Shown: positions 20,606 through 30,821 of the stretch, in pieces
How positions within the stretch are numbered: the first letter of the stretch is position 1
Layout of the letters: the number at the start of each line of letters is the position of its first letter
Assembly (NCBI GenBank): GCA_951640165.1
Contig: OX621252.1
Location: 8,898,501 to 8,962,500 of the forward strand
Length of the DNA stretch: 64,000 nucleotides
Reading direction: 5' to 3'
Origin: Pseudoips prasinana
Taxonomy: Eukaryota; Arthropoda; Insecta; Lepidoptera; Nolidae
Program-made: the position numbers and the translations under genes
The notes under the pieces: model-generated
Databases searched by the model: none
The model's input: the letters and a program-made list of their open reading frames with translations, nothing else
Told to the model about the DNA's origin: nothing

Positions 20606-20615
20606 CCTATGCGAT

Positions 20616-21060
20616 CTATGCTTGATATTCCAACTCAGCATCATATCCTTGACTTGGACGCTATTAACATGCCTTCTTGTAATATGAAATACAAGTTTAG
20701 TTTTCTAATTCTTTAACATTCAAAGTCGATACCAACGACCATTGTTATAAGAATATGCGACCAAATTCCCGTAAACCGGTCTCAGTAACGTAGACTTGTC
20801 AATATACCTTATTAAGGTATTTTTAGCGAGATCGATGGGCCCGTGCCACCTGTGGCTCATGTCTCCAAGTTGATAAGATCTGAAACAACATACCTTCCAA
20901 ATATACACCTCTTAAAGTTATACGAGAGCCAAACAAGAAAGACAGGATGAAAGAAAGTAAAGTCCTAAACAGTGTCAGTAATATCCATATTGGATATTGC
21001 TGACACAAATTATTTTTATATTCAGATAATGTTGCCCATGCTTCATGACTAACTTAATTT
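20616..21060. other. Unassigned stretch with a 15-bp hairpin
   Basis: No gene. GTGTCAGTAATATCC (20972-20986) and its near-perfect reverse complement (20992-21006, one mismatch) form a short hairpin with a 5-nt loop. Confidence 0.55.
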
Positions 21061-21065
21061 GAGAT

Positions 21066-21322
21066 TAAATAATAATAATAATATCTAGGGACAATGTCAC
21101 ACAGATCAACTTAGCCTCAAAATAAGCAAAGCTTGTACTATGGGTACCAGGCGACGATATACATACTTATATAGATAGATAAATACTTATATACATAGAA
21201 AACATCCATGACTCAGAAACAAATATTCGTGCTCATCACACAAATATTTGCACTTACCGGGATTCGAACCCAGGACCACCAGCTTCGTAGGCAGGAGCAC
21301 TACCAACTAGGCTACGGTGACC
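21066..21322 (-). mobile_element. SINE family A
   Basis: Full minus-strand copy: body with GTACTATGGGTACCAGGCGA, B box as GGATTCGAACC at about 21258, and head ending GGCTACGGTGACC at 21322. Very close to the 3139 copy. Confidence 0.85.
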
Positions 21323-21449
21323 GTCTATGAATCAAGTAAATATTTTAGGAAATGGTCTTTCGAGCCGGATGCACTATTCGTTTATTGAATCGGTTTGTTG
21401 TCTAAAATGTTCGCAGTGGTATAGATTTTAGCACGGCCATTCCTAGCTA

Positions 21450-21912
21450 ATATTATAAATATGTATATGAGTTTGTTATACTTTGTCGCCATAACTAGGT
21501 ATTCAAGCGATCATCATGAAATTGCAAATACGTTGTCAAAGGTATAGCGTAGGAAGTCTCTTCCCCAAAAAAACACTATAACGAAAACAAAGGGGAAAAG
21601 AAAAGGGAAATTTAATTACTTGTGTATGTCTGCTTAAACTAGCATCAGGCAAAAACTACTGAACAGATTTAAATGTCACTTATGTCTAAGACCATATGAT
21701 TAGACTCAAAAACTGTTGTATATTAAAAAGGGGGATGAATAGTTGTATGGAAGTATCGTCATTTTTGTCAGAGCTAGAAACATACGCCTTAGTGTACTTA
21801 CCCGAACGGGCCCGCATGATAACTGTGCCACACGCATGCGAATATTGATTTTTGAATCATATTCAAAGACACTATTCGACACGGACGAAGTCGCGGGATC
21901 AGCTACTATGTA
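21450..21912 (+). repeat. Degenerate repeat ending GAAGTCGCGGGATCAGCTACT
   Basis: Ends in ACGAAGTCGCGGGATCAGC followed by TACT, a worn version of the GAAGTCGCGGG...AGCTAGT ending I associate with lepidopteran Helitron-like families. The body contains AAAAACTACTGAACAGATTT. The open frame at 21743-21940 is inside this repeat. Confidence 0.4.
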
Positions 21913-21995
21913 TAATATGTATTTACTTATATATTACTAAACTACACTCTGTACTAAAAACAAATATGAAACCAAAGTTAGCTTAGTAGAGTTAA

Positions 21996-22323
21996 TCTAT
22001 ACATATAATAAAATCGTAGGAAAGTCAAAACGGTACATTGAATTTTTTTTATAAAGGATACATATGGCGTGATCTACAATGGATATCGAAGCCAAAAATA
22101 TAGCTTTTAGAATTTTTGTCTGCGTGTCTGTTTGTCTGTATGTATGTCCGGGCTAAACTCAAAAAGTATTGCATGGATTTACTTCAAATTTTGCATGACT
22201 ATTACAGTTCGGGTCAACATACATATAGGCGACATATTATCACGCAGCACGCTATCACCTACGGGGGAGGAGCTGTGATAATTTATAAAATTTAACGCGG
22301 GTAAAACCGTGGGGCACAGCTAG
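21996..22323 (+). mobile_element. Non-autonomous Helitron-like element, full copy
   Basis: Starts TCTATACATATAATAAAATC after an A and ends CACAGCTAG before a T. An imperfect hairpin, CGCGG-GTAAAA-CCGTG, lies about 10 nt before the CTAG end. TC start, 3' hairpin, CTAG end and insertion between A and T are the Helitron signs. A minus-strand copy of the same length class is at 47363-47663. There is no coding capacity. Confidence 0.7.
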
Positions 22324-23215
22324 TTAATATATAATTCCACTATCAAGTCTACTAACTAATTATTACTTAGTTTATAGATACAGCCTTCTCAAAATAACGA
22401 ACTATTTTCCTCGAACTTCAGGTAAAAACATGGCTACCAAACCTCTATGGAGAAATAACATTTGTCAAAGAGAATTTGTAAAAACAATTTATTCGTTCTA
22501 TCGGAGAATGAAAAAAGACTGTAGATAGGTTCAAATGTTCAATAAGAAAACTTTTATCGGTGGTGGCCTTTGGGAGGATTCTCCGTAACCAATGTCGCCG
22601 GGTACTGAAAATACGATTTTCATTGTGGAGTTTTAACCCCACTACCGAAAGGATAACAGACGGGATAGAATATATAATGCGACTTCACCCCACATTGATA
22701 CAAAAGCGCGTGCTGCAAAATTCAGCAAACCCACTAAGTTTGGTCGAATGATTCGGCTGCCTAGCCATACAATCGACCAATGAAATCTACCACCTTCATT
22801 CAAGTTGCGGTACGAAGTAGCTTTTACTTGTGTCATGTGTATGTGAGAACCCAACGATGGGGAAATGCCTCCATCTAAGATAATATTAATTATATAGTTA
22901 TGTGTGTAAGTAGGTTATTAGAACTCATCGGGATGGAGATGACAGCAACACGTGAGTTAGGCCCCTGGTTTTGCAAGCATACATTGGCTACGATAACTCC
23001 TGCTGTCATGTACACTATATGTAATGTTAATGACTTGGTTGTTTAAAAAAAGTTTTGTTTTGACAGTCAATGTATATATATATATGGGGTTATGTTCCCC
23101 ATCTTCACCGTCTAGTCTCGGTGTCATTTGCTGCGTCTTTATATAGAATATATATTTTTGAATATTTTATACGATGAATTATCGATGTATAATAATTTAG
23201 CTGTTAACTAAGTTT
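22324..23215. other. Unassigned stretch
   Basis: No gene and no repeat recognised. Several short open frames (22445-22854, both strands) overlap one another and show no features. A (TA) run lies at 23071-23083. Confidence 0.5.
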
Positions 23216-23262
23216 AGAGTCACCTAGAAGAAGAAGATCTTCTTCTTCTTCTAGGTGGCTCT
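23216..23262. repeat. Hairpin with GAAGAAGAAGA arms
   Basis: The 17-bp arms CACCTAGAAGAAGAAGA (23221-23237) and its exact reverse complement (23241-23257) flank a 3-nt loop. Pairing extends outward to 22 bp with one mismatch. It is directly followed by a LINE tail. Confidence 0.8.
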
Positions 23263-23269
23263 TTAGGAG

Positions 23270-23400
23270 GAGGACTAAGAGTACACTTTATTGCATAAGG
23301 AATAAATAACAATACGCATACAACAATATTAAGCAATTGGAGGCCTTATCACTAAAAGCGATCTCTTCCAGGCAACCTATTTGCGTGGAAGAGAATATAT
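23270..23400 (-). mobile_element. LINE 3' end (same family as 20035-20345)
   Basis: GTACACTTTATTGCATAAGG, then GGAGGCCTTATCACTAAAAG and CGATCTCTTCCAGGCAACC, in the same order and spacing as at 20035. Confidence 0.55.
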
Positions 23401-24130
23401 ATATAAATACGAGTACTACGATTTCAAATGTAGAGTAATTAGATCACGCTTAATTAAAAACAACGTCGAAAGGTTTTGGTATTGGTACATTAATAGACTA
23501 TATAAAGCTCCATAAATTTGGCGATATTTTTGCATTGACATTTCAATTTTTATAAAACTAAAAACCAGGCATTTGTAATTTTTTTTACTATATAATATTT
23601 TTAACCGACAAAGTTCCCGTGCTTTTAAAAGACGAGGTCACGTTTTATCAATAAAGAAATCCTGCATGTAGTCCGATAAACATCGATAAAATCGCTAAAT
23701 CGCAGTCGCAAGTAGCACAGGACCTGCAGTCGCATGTCACATGTAAACGGCAAGTCACGCGCGATTAATCGCGGTGATACGTGTCGTATGGCATACCGTG
23801 GCTTATATTAATAAGTTAGAGTATTTATGACGGTAAAGAGCGAGAGCTTTAGGTGCCCCAGGGAACCGGTCACAGTTGATTCCTCACATAAAATACCCCT
23901 CATATATGGGGTTTAAAACACAAGCCTCTGCATCAGACACTGTCGGATTCTGGTCAGCCTCGCTGGGCCTCGCCCTATAGCAACTCACGCGGGACGGCTT
24001 GACCACCCGACAGCTAAATTAGCAACGAATGGGACGCATCAGAAACCCATTAACAAAGGACACGGTAACCACCTTTACTAGCTATTTAATAAACCAATGT
24101 CTCAACCTGACAAAGCGCGAGTTGCAAACT
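23401..24130. other. Unassigned stretch
   Basis: AT-rich to 23640, then a GC-richer part (23690-24090) with CCTCGCTGGGCCTCGCCC and GACGGCTTGACCACCCGACA that may be an unrecognised repeat. No open frame. Confidence 0.4.
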
Positions 24131-24134
24131 TCCC

Positions 24135-24510
24135 AATGATTTTAAGAAATGTCTACGAATATTAATTATATATATTTATTTTATTTATTATAATTATATA
24201 TAAATATTAAGAATTGTCTACGAATAAGTTTAAAAGAAATATTAAAGACAATTTATGTAGCAGGGCATATTACAAAATTCCTGATTATTTAAGTGATAAA
24301 AGTGCTTGGGATTGAGTTGTTCTGATGCAACACACATGATTGTAATTAATCTTAAGTATATTTTATTTTAAAAAAGGATTCGTACTGAGTTTTCTGGCAG
24401 TGTTTCTCAGTAGCTGCCACGTCATGCACTGCACGGTAGGGTAAAAAAATATGACGATTCCACATAAATGTAAAATTTTTACGGAATAAAGAATTTTATA
24501 TTTTGTTTTT
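24135..24510 (+). mobile_element. LINE D 3' end with AT-only insertion
   Basis: The reverse complement matches 14430-14700: CCCAATGATTTTAAGAA, then TGTCTACGAATAAGTTTAAA, GTGCTTGGGATTGAGT and the block ending GACGATTCCACATAAATG. TGTCTACGAAT is duplicated (24150-24160, 24215-24225) around 54 bp of almost pure A/T (24161-24214) that the 14.7-kb copy lacks. Confidence 0.65.
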
Positions 24511-24523
24511 TTTTGATTTTGCA

Positions 24524-24558
24524 CATTTCGTACGATGGGCTGTGCTTACGCGACCCCG
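24524..24558 (+). repeat. 35-bp direct repeat, copy 1
   Basis: ATTTCGTACGATGGGCTGTG followed by CTTACGCGACCCCG recurs at 25064-25100 (with CGCACGATGCGCTGCG). The two copies flank a SINE and AT-rich DNA. Origin unknown. Confidence 0.6.
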
Positions 24559-24768
24559 CAATTTTTTTAAATATTGTTCACGCTTTTTCTTTATTTAAAT
24601 AAAATCCTTATAAAAATCTATTTCTTGGATTCCGTATCCAAGAGTTTCATAATATCGTTCTTGATCCAAAATTTTCGAAACTTTTGTTTCTGATAACTTT
24701 CCCTCAAAAGATCTGGCAATAGTAAAATTTTATGATGAATGGTAAATGACCAAAATTAAATTAAATTT

Positions 24769-24985
24769 CGAAGCTGGTGGTCCTGGGTTCGAATCCCGGT
24801 AAGTGCAATTATTTGTGTGATGAGCATGAATATTTGTTTCTGAGTCATGGATGTTTTCTATGTATATAAGTATTTATCTATCTATATAAGTATGTATATC
24901 GTCGCCTGGTACCCATAGTACAAGCTTTGCTTAGTTTGGGGCTAGGATGATCTGTGTGACATTGTCCATAGATATTATTATTATT
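24769..24985 (+). mobile_element. SINE family A, 5'-truncated
   Basis: Begins CGAAGCTGGTGGTCCTGGG, so the A box is missing while the B box (GGTTCGAATCC) and the full body remain. It ends in an ATT tail. Confidence 0.8.
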
Positions 24986-25063
24986 AATTTCCTACAAGAT
25001 TCATTTATATTTACATTTTTTTATATGGGCATCCTGTATAATAGCGCGCCGCGACACGACCGG

Positions 25064-25100
25064 CATATTTCGCACGATGCGCTGCGCTTACGCGACCCCG
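25064..25100 (+). repeat. 35-bp direct repeat, copy 2
   Basis: Second copy of the CGCACGATG-GCTG-GCTTACGCGACCCCG word found at 24524-24558. Confidence 0.6.
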
Positions 25101-25343
25101 GACAATTTTAATTAAGTCTCGCGTCGCCTTCCCTTTACTGCAAGGGACAGTTGTTACAGAAAGCTTTATAGAGGTTATGTAACTGGGAATAGGTATTATT
25201 GTAATTAATGAACGAATAGGATTTAAAACGACTCCTTTCTTAGATTTCCCGACTTGAATTCAGCTGCAAGTTGCAAAGTAATTTATCTACACAAGTTAAA
25301 AATAAGTACAAAATATAATGAGAGTAAATGAGGCGAAAGAGGT

Positions 25344-25484
25344 GTACAGACGCCAGCAGATCCAGCTATCCCAATCTGTCAAATTTATTTTATAGATTTT
25401 CAACTTTATCACAAAAGTATAAGGTTCACTTTCAATTGGGTAAATTTGACAGATTGGGGTAGCTTGATGTGTTGGCGTCTGTAC
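25344..25484 (+). mobile_element. MITE-2, complete copy
   Basis: 141 bp with long inverted ends: GTACAGACGCCAGCAG at the left and its reverse (GGCGTCTGTAC, 25474-25484) at the right; the inner CCCAATCTGTCAAATTT and AAATTTGACAGATTGGGG also pair. TA inside the terminal GTAC at both ends suits a TA-targeting (Tc1/mariner-like) parent. Other copies are at 56520-56620 and 60319-60448. Confidence 0.8.
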
Positions 25485-25599
25485 AAGGATCGTGACCAAT
25501 GGAAGTACGTTGTCTCTACCTACCCCTCTAGGAAACAGGTGTGAGTAAGTACTAATCTTACACACCGAAGATATAGAATACGTGAGAGCTGAATTACAA

Positions 25600-25855
25600 A
25601 ACAAAACATTTACAATAGACGCATTGCGATTAGACCATGGCAGGCAGCGATCTCTTACAGAAAAATCTTACGCACGGCTAAACTGTGGAACAACCTTCCA
25701 AACGACGTGTTTCCAGACTCATAAATAGGTTTATTCAAGGTTAGAGTGAACAGGCATCTTATGGGTACGCGCGGTCCACCTTCGACCACATCTTCACTTA
25801 CCATCAGGTGCGATCGTGGTCAAGTGCAAACCCTTATGTAATAAAAAAAAGAAAC
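25600..25855 (+). pseudogene. LINE 3' end with C-terminal ORF remnant
   Basis: Translation gives RTAKLWNNLPNDVFPDS, a stop, then IGLFKVRVNRHL, the 'LWN-LP...F-VNRHL' ending of Jockey-superfamily LINEs, followed by a 3' UTR with ACCATCAGGTGCGATCGTGG and an A-rich end (25843-25853). Confidence 0.7.
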
Positions 25856-25859
25856 CAGT

Positions 25860-26310
25860 CGGCTATAAGCTAAAAAAGATCCTACAGGATTTCTCAATTC
25901 CGAAATATCAAAATCAGATTTCCATTACATAATGTGTATTTAAAGTCGGGGGCTTCTTATATAATACTGTTTATATTACATAACTATGTAAATAGTTCCA
26001 GCGAATGCATAAATGTGGTAGTGCACATTCCCTTTAGCCTCAATAACACAGATATATGTGCCTGATCATAGCTATGTGGCACTCATTGGTTACGGACACA
26101 AATTAAATAAGGTACATTAAACGCACGGCAAGCAGAACTTAACTGTGACTTAACTACGATTTATTTGACATTTTATGCGTCGACTTTATTATTCGGAAAT
26201 GGTACGCTTGCTGCTCCATCGGCGGCTATGAACCTGCTTTAGTTTCTTCGCAAGATGTTATGCAACACTGGTCAGTATTAAATGTAAAAAAAATATACAA
26301 ATGATGAATC
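25860..26310. other. Unassigned stretch
   Basis: No coding frame or shared repeat seen. Confidence 0.5.
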
Positions 26311-26319
26311 TTTAACGGG

Positions 26320-26625
26320 ATGATCTAGAGAGGCAGGGCAAAGCGTTAATTAGCTCAAAGAGCAGCCCGACTGGACCGACCTTACAGATGACATTCCTTA
26401 ATAATAACATTAATAATTTAATGTTGTGTTTTCGAGTGTGAGTAAGATCGCCAGAGCTCATTGCGGTAGGGGGAAGGGTCAGCAACACTTGTTTGCGGAC
26501 TCTTAAACGCCGCAACGCACCGACGACTCCTCTGGTGTTGCGAGTATCCATGGGTGGCGGTATTCACTTACCATTAGGTGACCCACTTGCTAGTTTGTCG
26601 CCTTCTTACATGAAATAACCCAAAA
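26320..26625 (+). mobile_element. LINE or SINE 3' end of GGTGGCGGT-TTACCAT-AGGTGA type
   Basis: Ends GGGTGGCGGTATTCACTTAC, CATTAGGTGACCCACTTGCT and an AAATAA-rich end, a 3' sequence I recognise as common in moth and butterfly genomes. The open frame on the minus strand (26312-26551) is antisense to it. No RT remains. Confidence 0.5.
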
Positions 26626-26639
26626 AATACTCGTAATGG

Positions 26640-28680
26640 GACTCGTCCCTCCCTCTTAACCACCACTGCATCTCCTGTAAGCCAGGATCAATAGAGGCAC
26701 ACGATGAAATGTCACTGAGCGGTGAGGCTGAGGCATGTCTTAAATCCCGCAACGAATTTAATCAGACATAAACAGGAATGAGTTGGAAAAAAATCGTAAT
26801 GAAAATGCAAGGTGACCGAAAGAAGCCATGTCTTATTGATTAGTTATTAAATAATGTACAAAAATGCATCTGGTTAGCTCTGCCCCATGTCATTCCACTA
26901 TCAAATTTAGATCGTGAACAAAGCTTAAGAACGCGAGCCTAATATTATCTACTTATTTTGCTAAATAGAAATGACTAAATCATATATTTATTTTACTTTA
27001 TTTCAAAACTTTATGCACAACGTTTTACAGAGGTGAATTTTATGGCGTATGCATTTTCTTACAGTCGACATTAAGGAGGTGCAGAGTTTAAAAGTGCTAC
27101 TTACCTACGGAAGTAGCACTAAGTACAGATTGGATAAAAATTATATACGTGCACCATACGGGGGTCTTAAGTATATGGTGAAAGTCTTCCCACCCAGTGT
27201 GCACTCATGAAACCACGCCTTCTTTTAAGACTCGCTCTGTAAAATATAATTCGCCCGAAGAAGTTATAATACCTCGGTACACAACGATAGATTTCAGCGT
27301 TCGTGTCGGAACAAACACTCAAAGCGGCAAGAGATAATACCGGAAGCTTTGCTAGTAAGTCTACATGGTTCTAGTGCTTTTCTTAGCAAAATACAAATTC
27401 TGCTTTGAGTGAAGCAGCAATCGACAAGTCATGTCCGTGGCCTATTGGGAGACTTGAAGAACTCTGACACCTCGCCACTGCCGTGCGATAGTAGAAAGTA
27501 AATTGGTCGGGGTTAAGTAAGCAATTATTTTATCCTTAATTATTTTGTCCCTTCACTCTATCCACTAGTAGGTACCATTCTTTATAATCTCCTTCTATAT
27601 ATATAACTATCAGCGATTTTCGGACACCCATATTTAAAAAAAATAACCATCGTCTCACAGTCTTCTGTCTCATTCACACACTCACTTTTCTGATATTTGT
27701 AAATATTTCCTATTTTTTTATGCTCCTGGCAATAACGAACACATAAAGAAAGATTATACATTTTGGTGCAGTGTTAAAATATTTGCTATTATTTTTTGTT
27801 TCATACAAACCTTCTGACAATAACGTGTACATAAAAGAAAGATTTATCAAATTCGGTGCAGTCGTTTGGAAGTTATGAGCGTACACGACTTCCGACGTTA
27901 AAAGCAAGCATTTCACCAATCACTCGTTGGCATATTAATATAATATATAAATAACTCGATTGTTAAAGAATTCCCCAAAAAGAGAGCTCTAGTGCAGATC
28001 AATTTCAATGAAACTCTTTTGCCAACTCGGCAATTGAAGCCATTCAATCTTTATTTGCAATTTAACAGACTGCCACTAGGCCAACGAGTTGGTAATTTCT
28101 CAAGTAATGTTCTAATAGAATACCGTCGTAAATGTGCCAAAATCCATCCCTCTTGTAGTAAGCGCGGAAGCGTGCCAGACTGCCAGCGCATTCCGGTGTA
28201 GAGAATGCTTCACTGCAGTGGTATGCAGCAGCGATACCCAGTACACGCCAGACTGCTAACAAGACGCGTTTTATTGTCAACGTGCAAAACTTTCCGCTTA
28301 TTATGTGACCGAATTAATTCGAGCATAATTGTCGCTAGTGGACAAGGCTATCCATCTCTTCCTCTCATCATATTCAAACATTTAAATATGACGAGAGGAA
28401 GAGATCTGTCTGTTATGATTATGTTATTTTGTCTGTTATGTAAAGTTGTCTGTTTGTGTTACTCATTTCACGAACCAGTATACACTGGCCCTATCGGAAG
28501 ATCAGCACTGCAGAAATGTAGTATTAACTGATATAGGGGCATTTTCATGCCAGTACGGATTTTAATTAAAACCGAAAAATATACTTACTAAAATTATTGT
28601 ACATTTTCCGCATGTGATATGAAAATAAAAGAGTTTATTTTATTATTATCATTATTATTATAGATGGGCATTGTTTTTAT
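26640..28680. other. Two-kilobase unassigned stretch
   Basis: No gene or repeat shared with the rest of the window. Short open frames at 27992-28531 are interleaved on both strands and lack features. CTTCCTCTCATCATATTCAA (28359) and TATGACGAGAGGAAGAG (28386) form a short imperfect inverted repeat. An ATT run is at 28640-28660. Confidence 0.5.
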
Positions 28681-28689
28681 TTATAGAGC

Positions 28690-28919
28690 AACTCGCTGTG
28701 CCTCGCGGGTTTACCCGCGTTAAACTTCATAAATTATAACCTGTGTTAATCCGACACCCTGGATTAACATATAGGTTATAATTTATGAAGTTTAACGCGG
28801 GTAAACCCGCGAGGCACAGCGAGTAACTCGATACCAAATTTTATTGAAATTGCGTGAAGAAGTAACAAACATACACACTCCCATACTCACAAACTTTCGC
28901 CTTTATATTATTAGTGTGA
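28690..28919 (-). mobile_element. Helitron-like element with an inverted duplication of its 3' end
   Basis: The body (28830-28919) and right arm match the Helitron-like family on the minus strand. Its terminal part is present twice in opposite orientation: CGCTGTGCCTCGCGGGTTTA starting at about 28693 and its reverse complement ending at about 28826, leaving an 8-10 nt loop (GACACCCT region). The arms are about 60 bp and nearly identical. Confidence 0.75.
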
Positions 28920-29287
28920 TACTTACTAGTTACATAATATACAAGGTGTAGTATAAATAACAGAGGAAACGTAAAGAGTTCTAAGAGACCCATGAAACTG
29001 AACAAAGTAAAGAAAACTTTGATACAGAGAAATGTCTTCTGTATGGTGGAGGTACTTCCCCAGCCGGGCTGCCCTTTGAGCGAATTAACGCTGTGCCCTA
29101 CCTCTCTTATTGCACTAACTAGTTTTCCTTTATTTTTTCAGATTTATTTTCTTGATATAAGTTGTTTTTTTGTAGGTAAAATTCTGGATCGTTTGTGCCT
29201 CACAGCATAAAATTCTATAACTGTGGTTTGTACTCTGATGCTGTAGTTCAGAACATCCAACTCTAAAATGTAATAGCATATTACATA
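28920..29287. other. Unassigned stretch
   Basis: The 72-residue frame at 28992-29210 has no recognisable domain. Nothing else seen. Confidence 0.4.
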
Positions 29288-29460
29288 TTAGACTGAAGTA
29301 AAGCGGAAGTGGGCAGGTCCCCTACAAAGAGGACCGACGATCTTGCAAGTGTCGCGGGAAGCCGCTGGGTGCGGGCAGCGCAGGGCAGACCGGCCATTGT
29401 GCTCCTTGGGGGAGGCCTTTGTCCAGCAATGGACGTCTTTCGGCTGATATGATGATGAAA
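29288..29460 (+). mobile_element. RTE LINE 3' end
   Basis: AGTGGGCAGGTCCCCTACAA through GGGGGAGGCCTTTGTCCAGC to GGCTGATATGATGATG, matching 12960-13105 with indels. Confidence 0.8.
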
Positions 29461-29689
29461 GTGGAAGTGGAGATTATTTACTGAAGATCAATTATGAGGT
29501 GGAGATCAAATAATATCCAGGCCGAATAAAGACCCACAAAAATTTCAAGTTATATTTGAATATTAGTCACTGTAATTGCTACTAGGCGTTGTGATTGTAA
29601 TAAATTACATTAAATTAAATAAATGGCTACATTTCAGTCCTTAAGGGCTGAAATAAATACATAGTTTTTTATTTCCATTCATCATTACA

Positions 29690-29930
29690 GCTTAAATAAG
29701 TCCACTGCTGGACAAGCCTCCCTCAAGAATCATCTTGAGGGGATATGCCATAATCGCCACGCTTGGCAGGCGGGTTGGCGATCGCAGTATGATGGTCGTA
29801 GTACTCAGAAGGAAGCTGCTTCCCGTCCTCTGGTAGATATTCCCTCGGGTCGACTTCTACGCCCCCCACGGGATGAGATGGGGTGATGATATTCTGATTC
29901 TGATATTTGTCGCCGTCACCACACATCATT
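29690..29930 (-). mobile_element. RTE LINE 5' leader, antisense
   Basis: GCCATAATCGCCACGCTTGG, CGGGTTGGCGATCGCAGT, TAGATATTCCCTCGGG and GGGATGAGATGGGGT match the reverse complement of 9960-10135. The small minus-strand frame here (29723-29938) lies in leader sequence and is not a gene. Confidence 0.75.
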
Positions 29931-30249
29931 ATTTCCATTAACTTAACCTAATTACAATATTGTTGGGGCATACCTTTAAGGCATAACTTTGCCCGTGTTA
30001 ATAAGCCGCGCTCTTCTACGTGCAGGTAATTTATTACAGATTAAATAGCATGGAAATGTACCCATTTGTTTAATTTATAAATTTCATTTATAAATTTATA
30101 AAAAAAATAGTCTTTTAATGCTAATCTATGTCCAGTATAAATGCGAAGGAGCAACCACACGACTGACGTTTCACACTAGTTAATATTTCATAACCAAGAA
30201 CCAAGCTATCATGTTTATCAGTAAAAGGCATGAAAGTAAAGGTAAGTAT

Positions 30250-30500
30250 AATAGTTATCCTGGGACATTATTTACACACGGCCATCTGATCCCAAACTAA
30301 GAAGAGCTTGTACTATGGGAACCTGATATACCTACTACATATACAATTTTTTTGTAAATACATACATATATGATAAATTACACCCAGACTCAGGACAAAC
30401 AGACATGTTCATCCACACAAATATCTGTCCTGGGTGGGAATCGAACCCACGACCTCCGGCGTGAAAAGCAAGCATTTGCCAACCACGCCAACAGGCAGTA
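30250..30500 (-). mobile_element. SINE family B
   Basis: Full minus-strand copy from ATCCTGGGACATTATTTACA to CCAACCACGCCAACAGGC, with B box GGAATCGAACC at about 30438. Confidence 0.85.
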
Positions 30501-30611
30501 TCATTTGACAGTAAAATAAAAGTAAATAGAAATAAACTGTAATAATTGCTAAAGTTTCCAATGTAGTATTAATACCTGTCAAAAGCAGTTAGTAGTAATA
30601 TTAGGAAGATA

Positions 30612-30815
30612 TAATAATAATAATAATAATAATCATTTATTTTCAGGCATCTAATGGCCCATAGATATATACCTTACAGACTAACATATATAAAATATAT
30701 ACAAAAAGTGTTAGTATATAGGGCTTAAGACTATGTTAGTAACACTTCACTTTGCACTGTCTTTGTGCTGTCCTGTGGCACTTGTCCGCGGAAGCGACGG
30801 AACACCACGTCCTAT
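30612..30815 (-). mobile_element. LINE 3' end with ATT tail, minus strand
   Basis: Starts with (AAT) repeats and CATTTATTTTCAGGCATCTA, the mirror image of a LINE simple-repeat tail, and continues to CACTTCACTTTGCACTGTCT. It directly precedes the DNA transposon at 30822. Confidence 0.45.
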
Positions 30816-30821
30816 ACATGC

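Noticed and set aside
29288..29930. A second twin-primed RTE insertion
   Set aside because: Here the sense 3' end lies left of the antisense 5' leader, the wrong order for twin priming, and no flanking duplication was found. They are two separate fragments.
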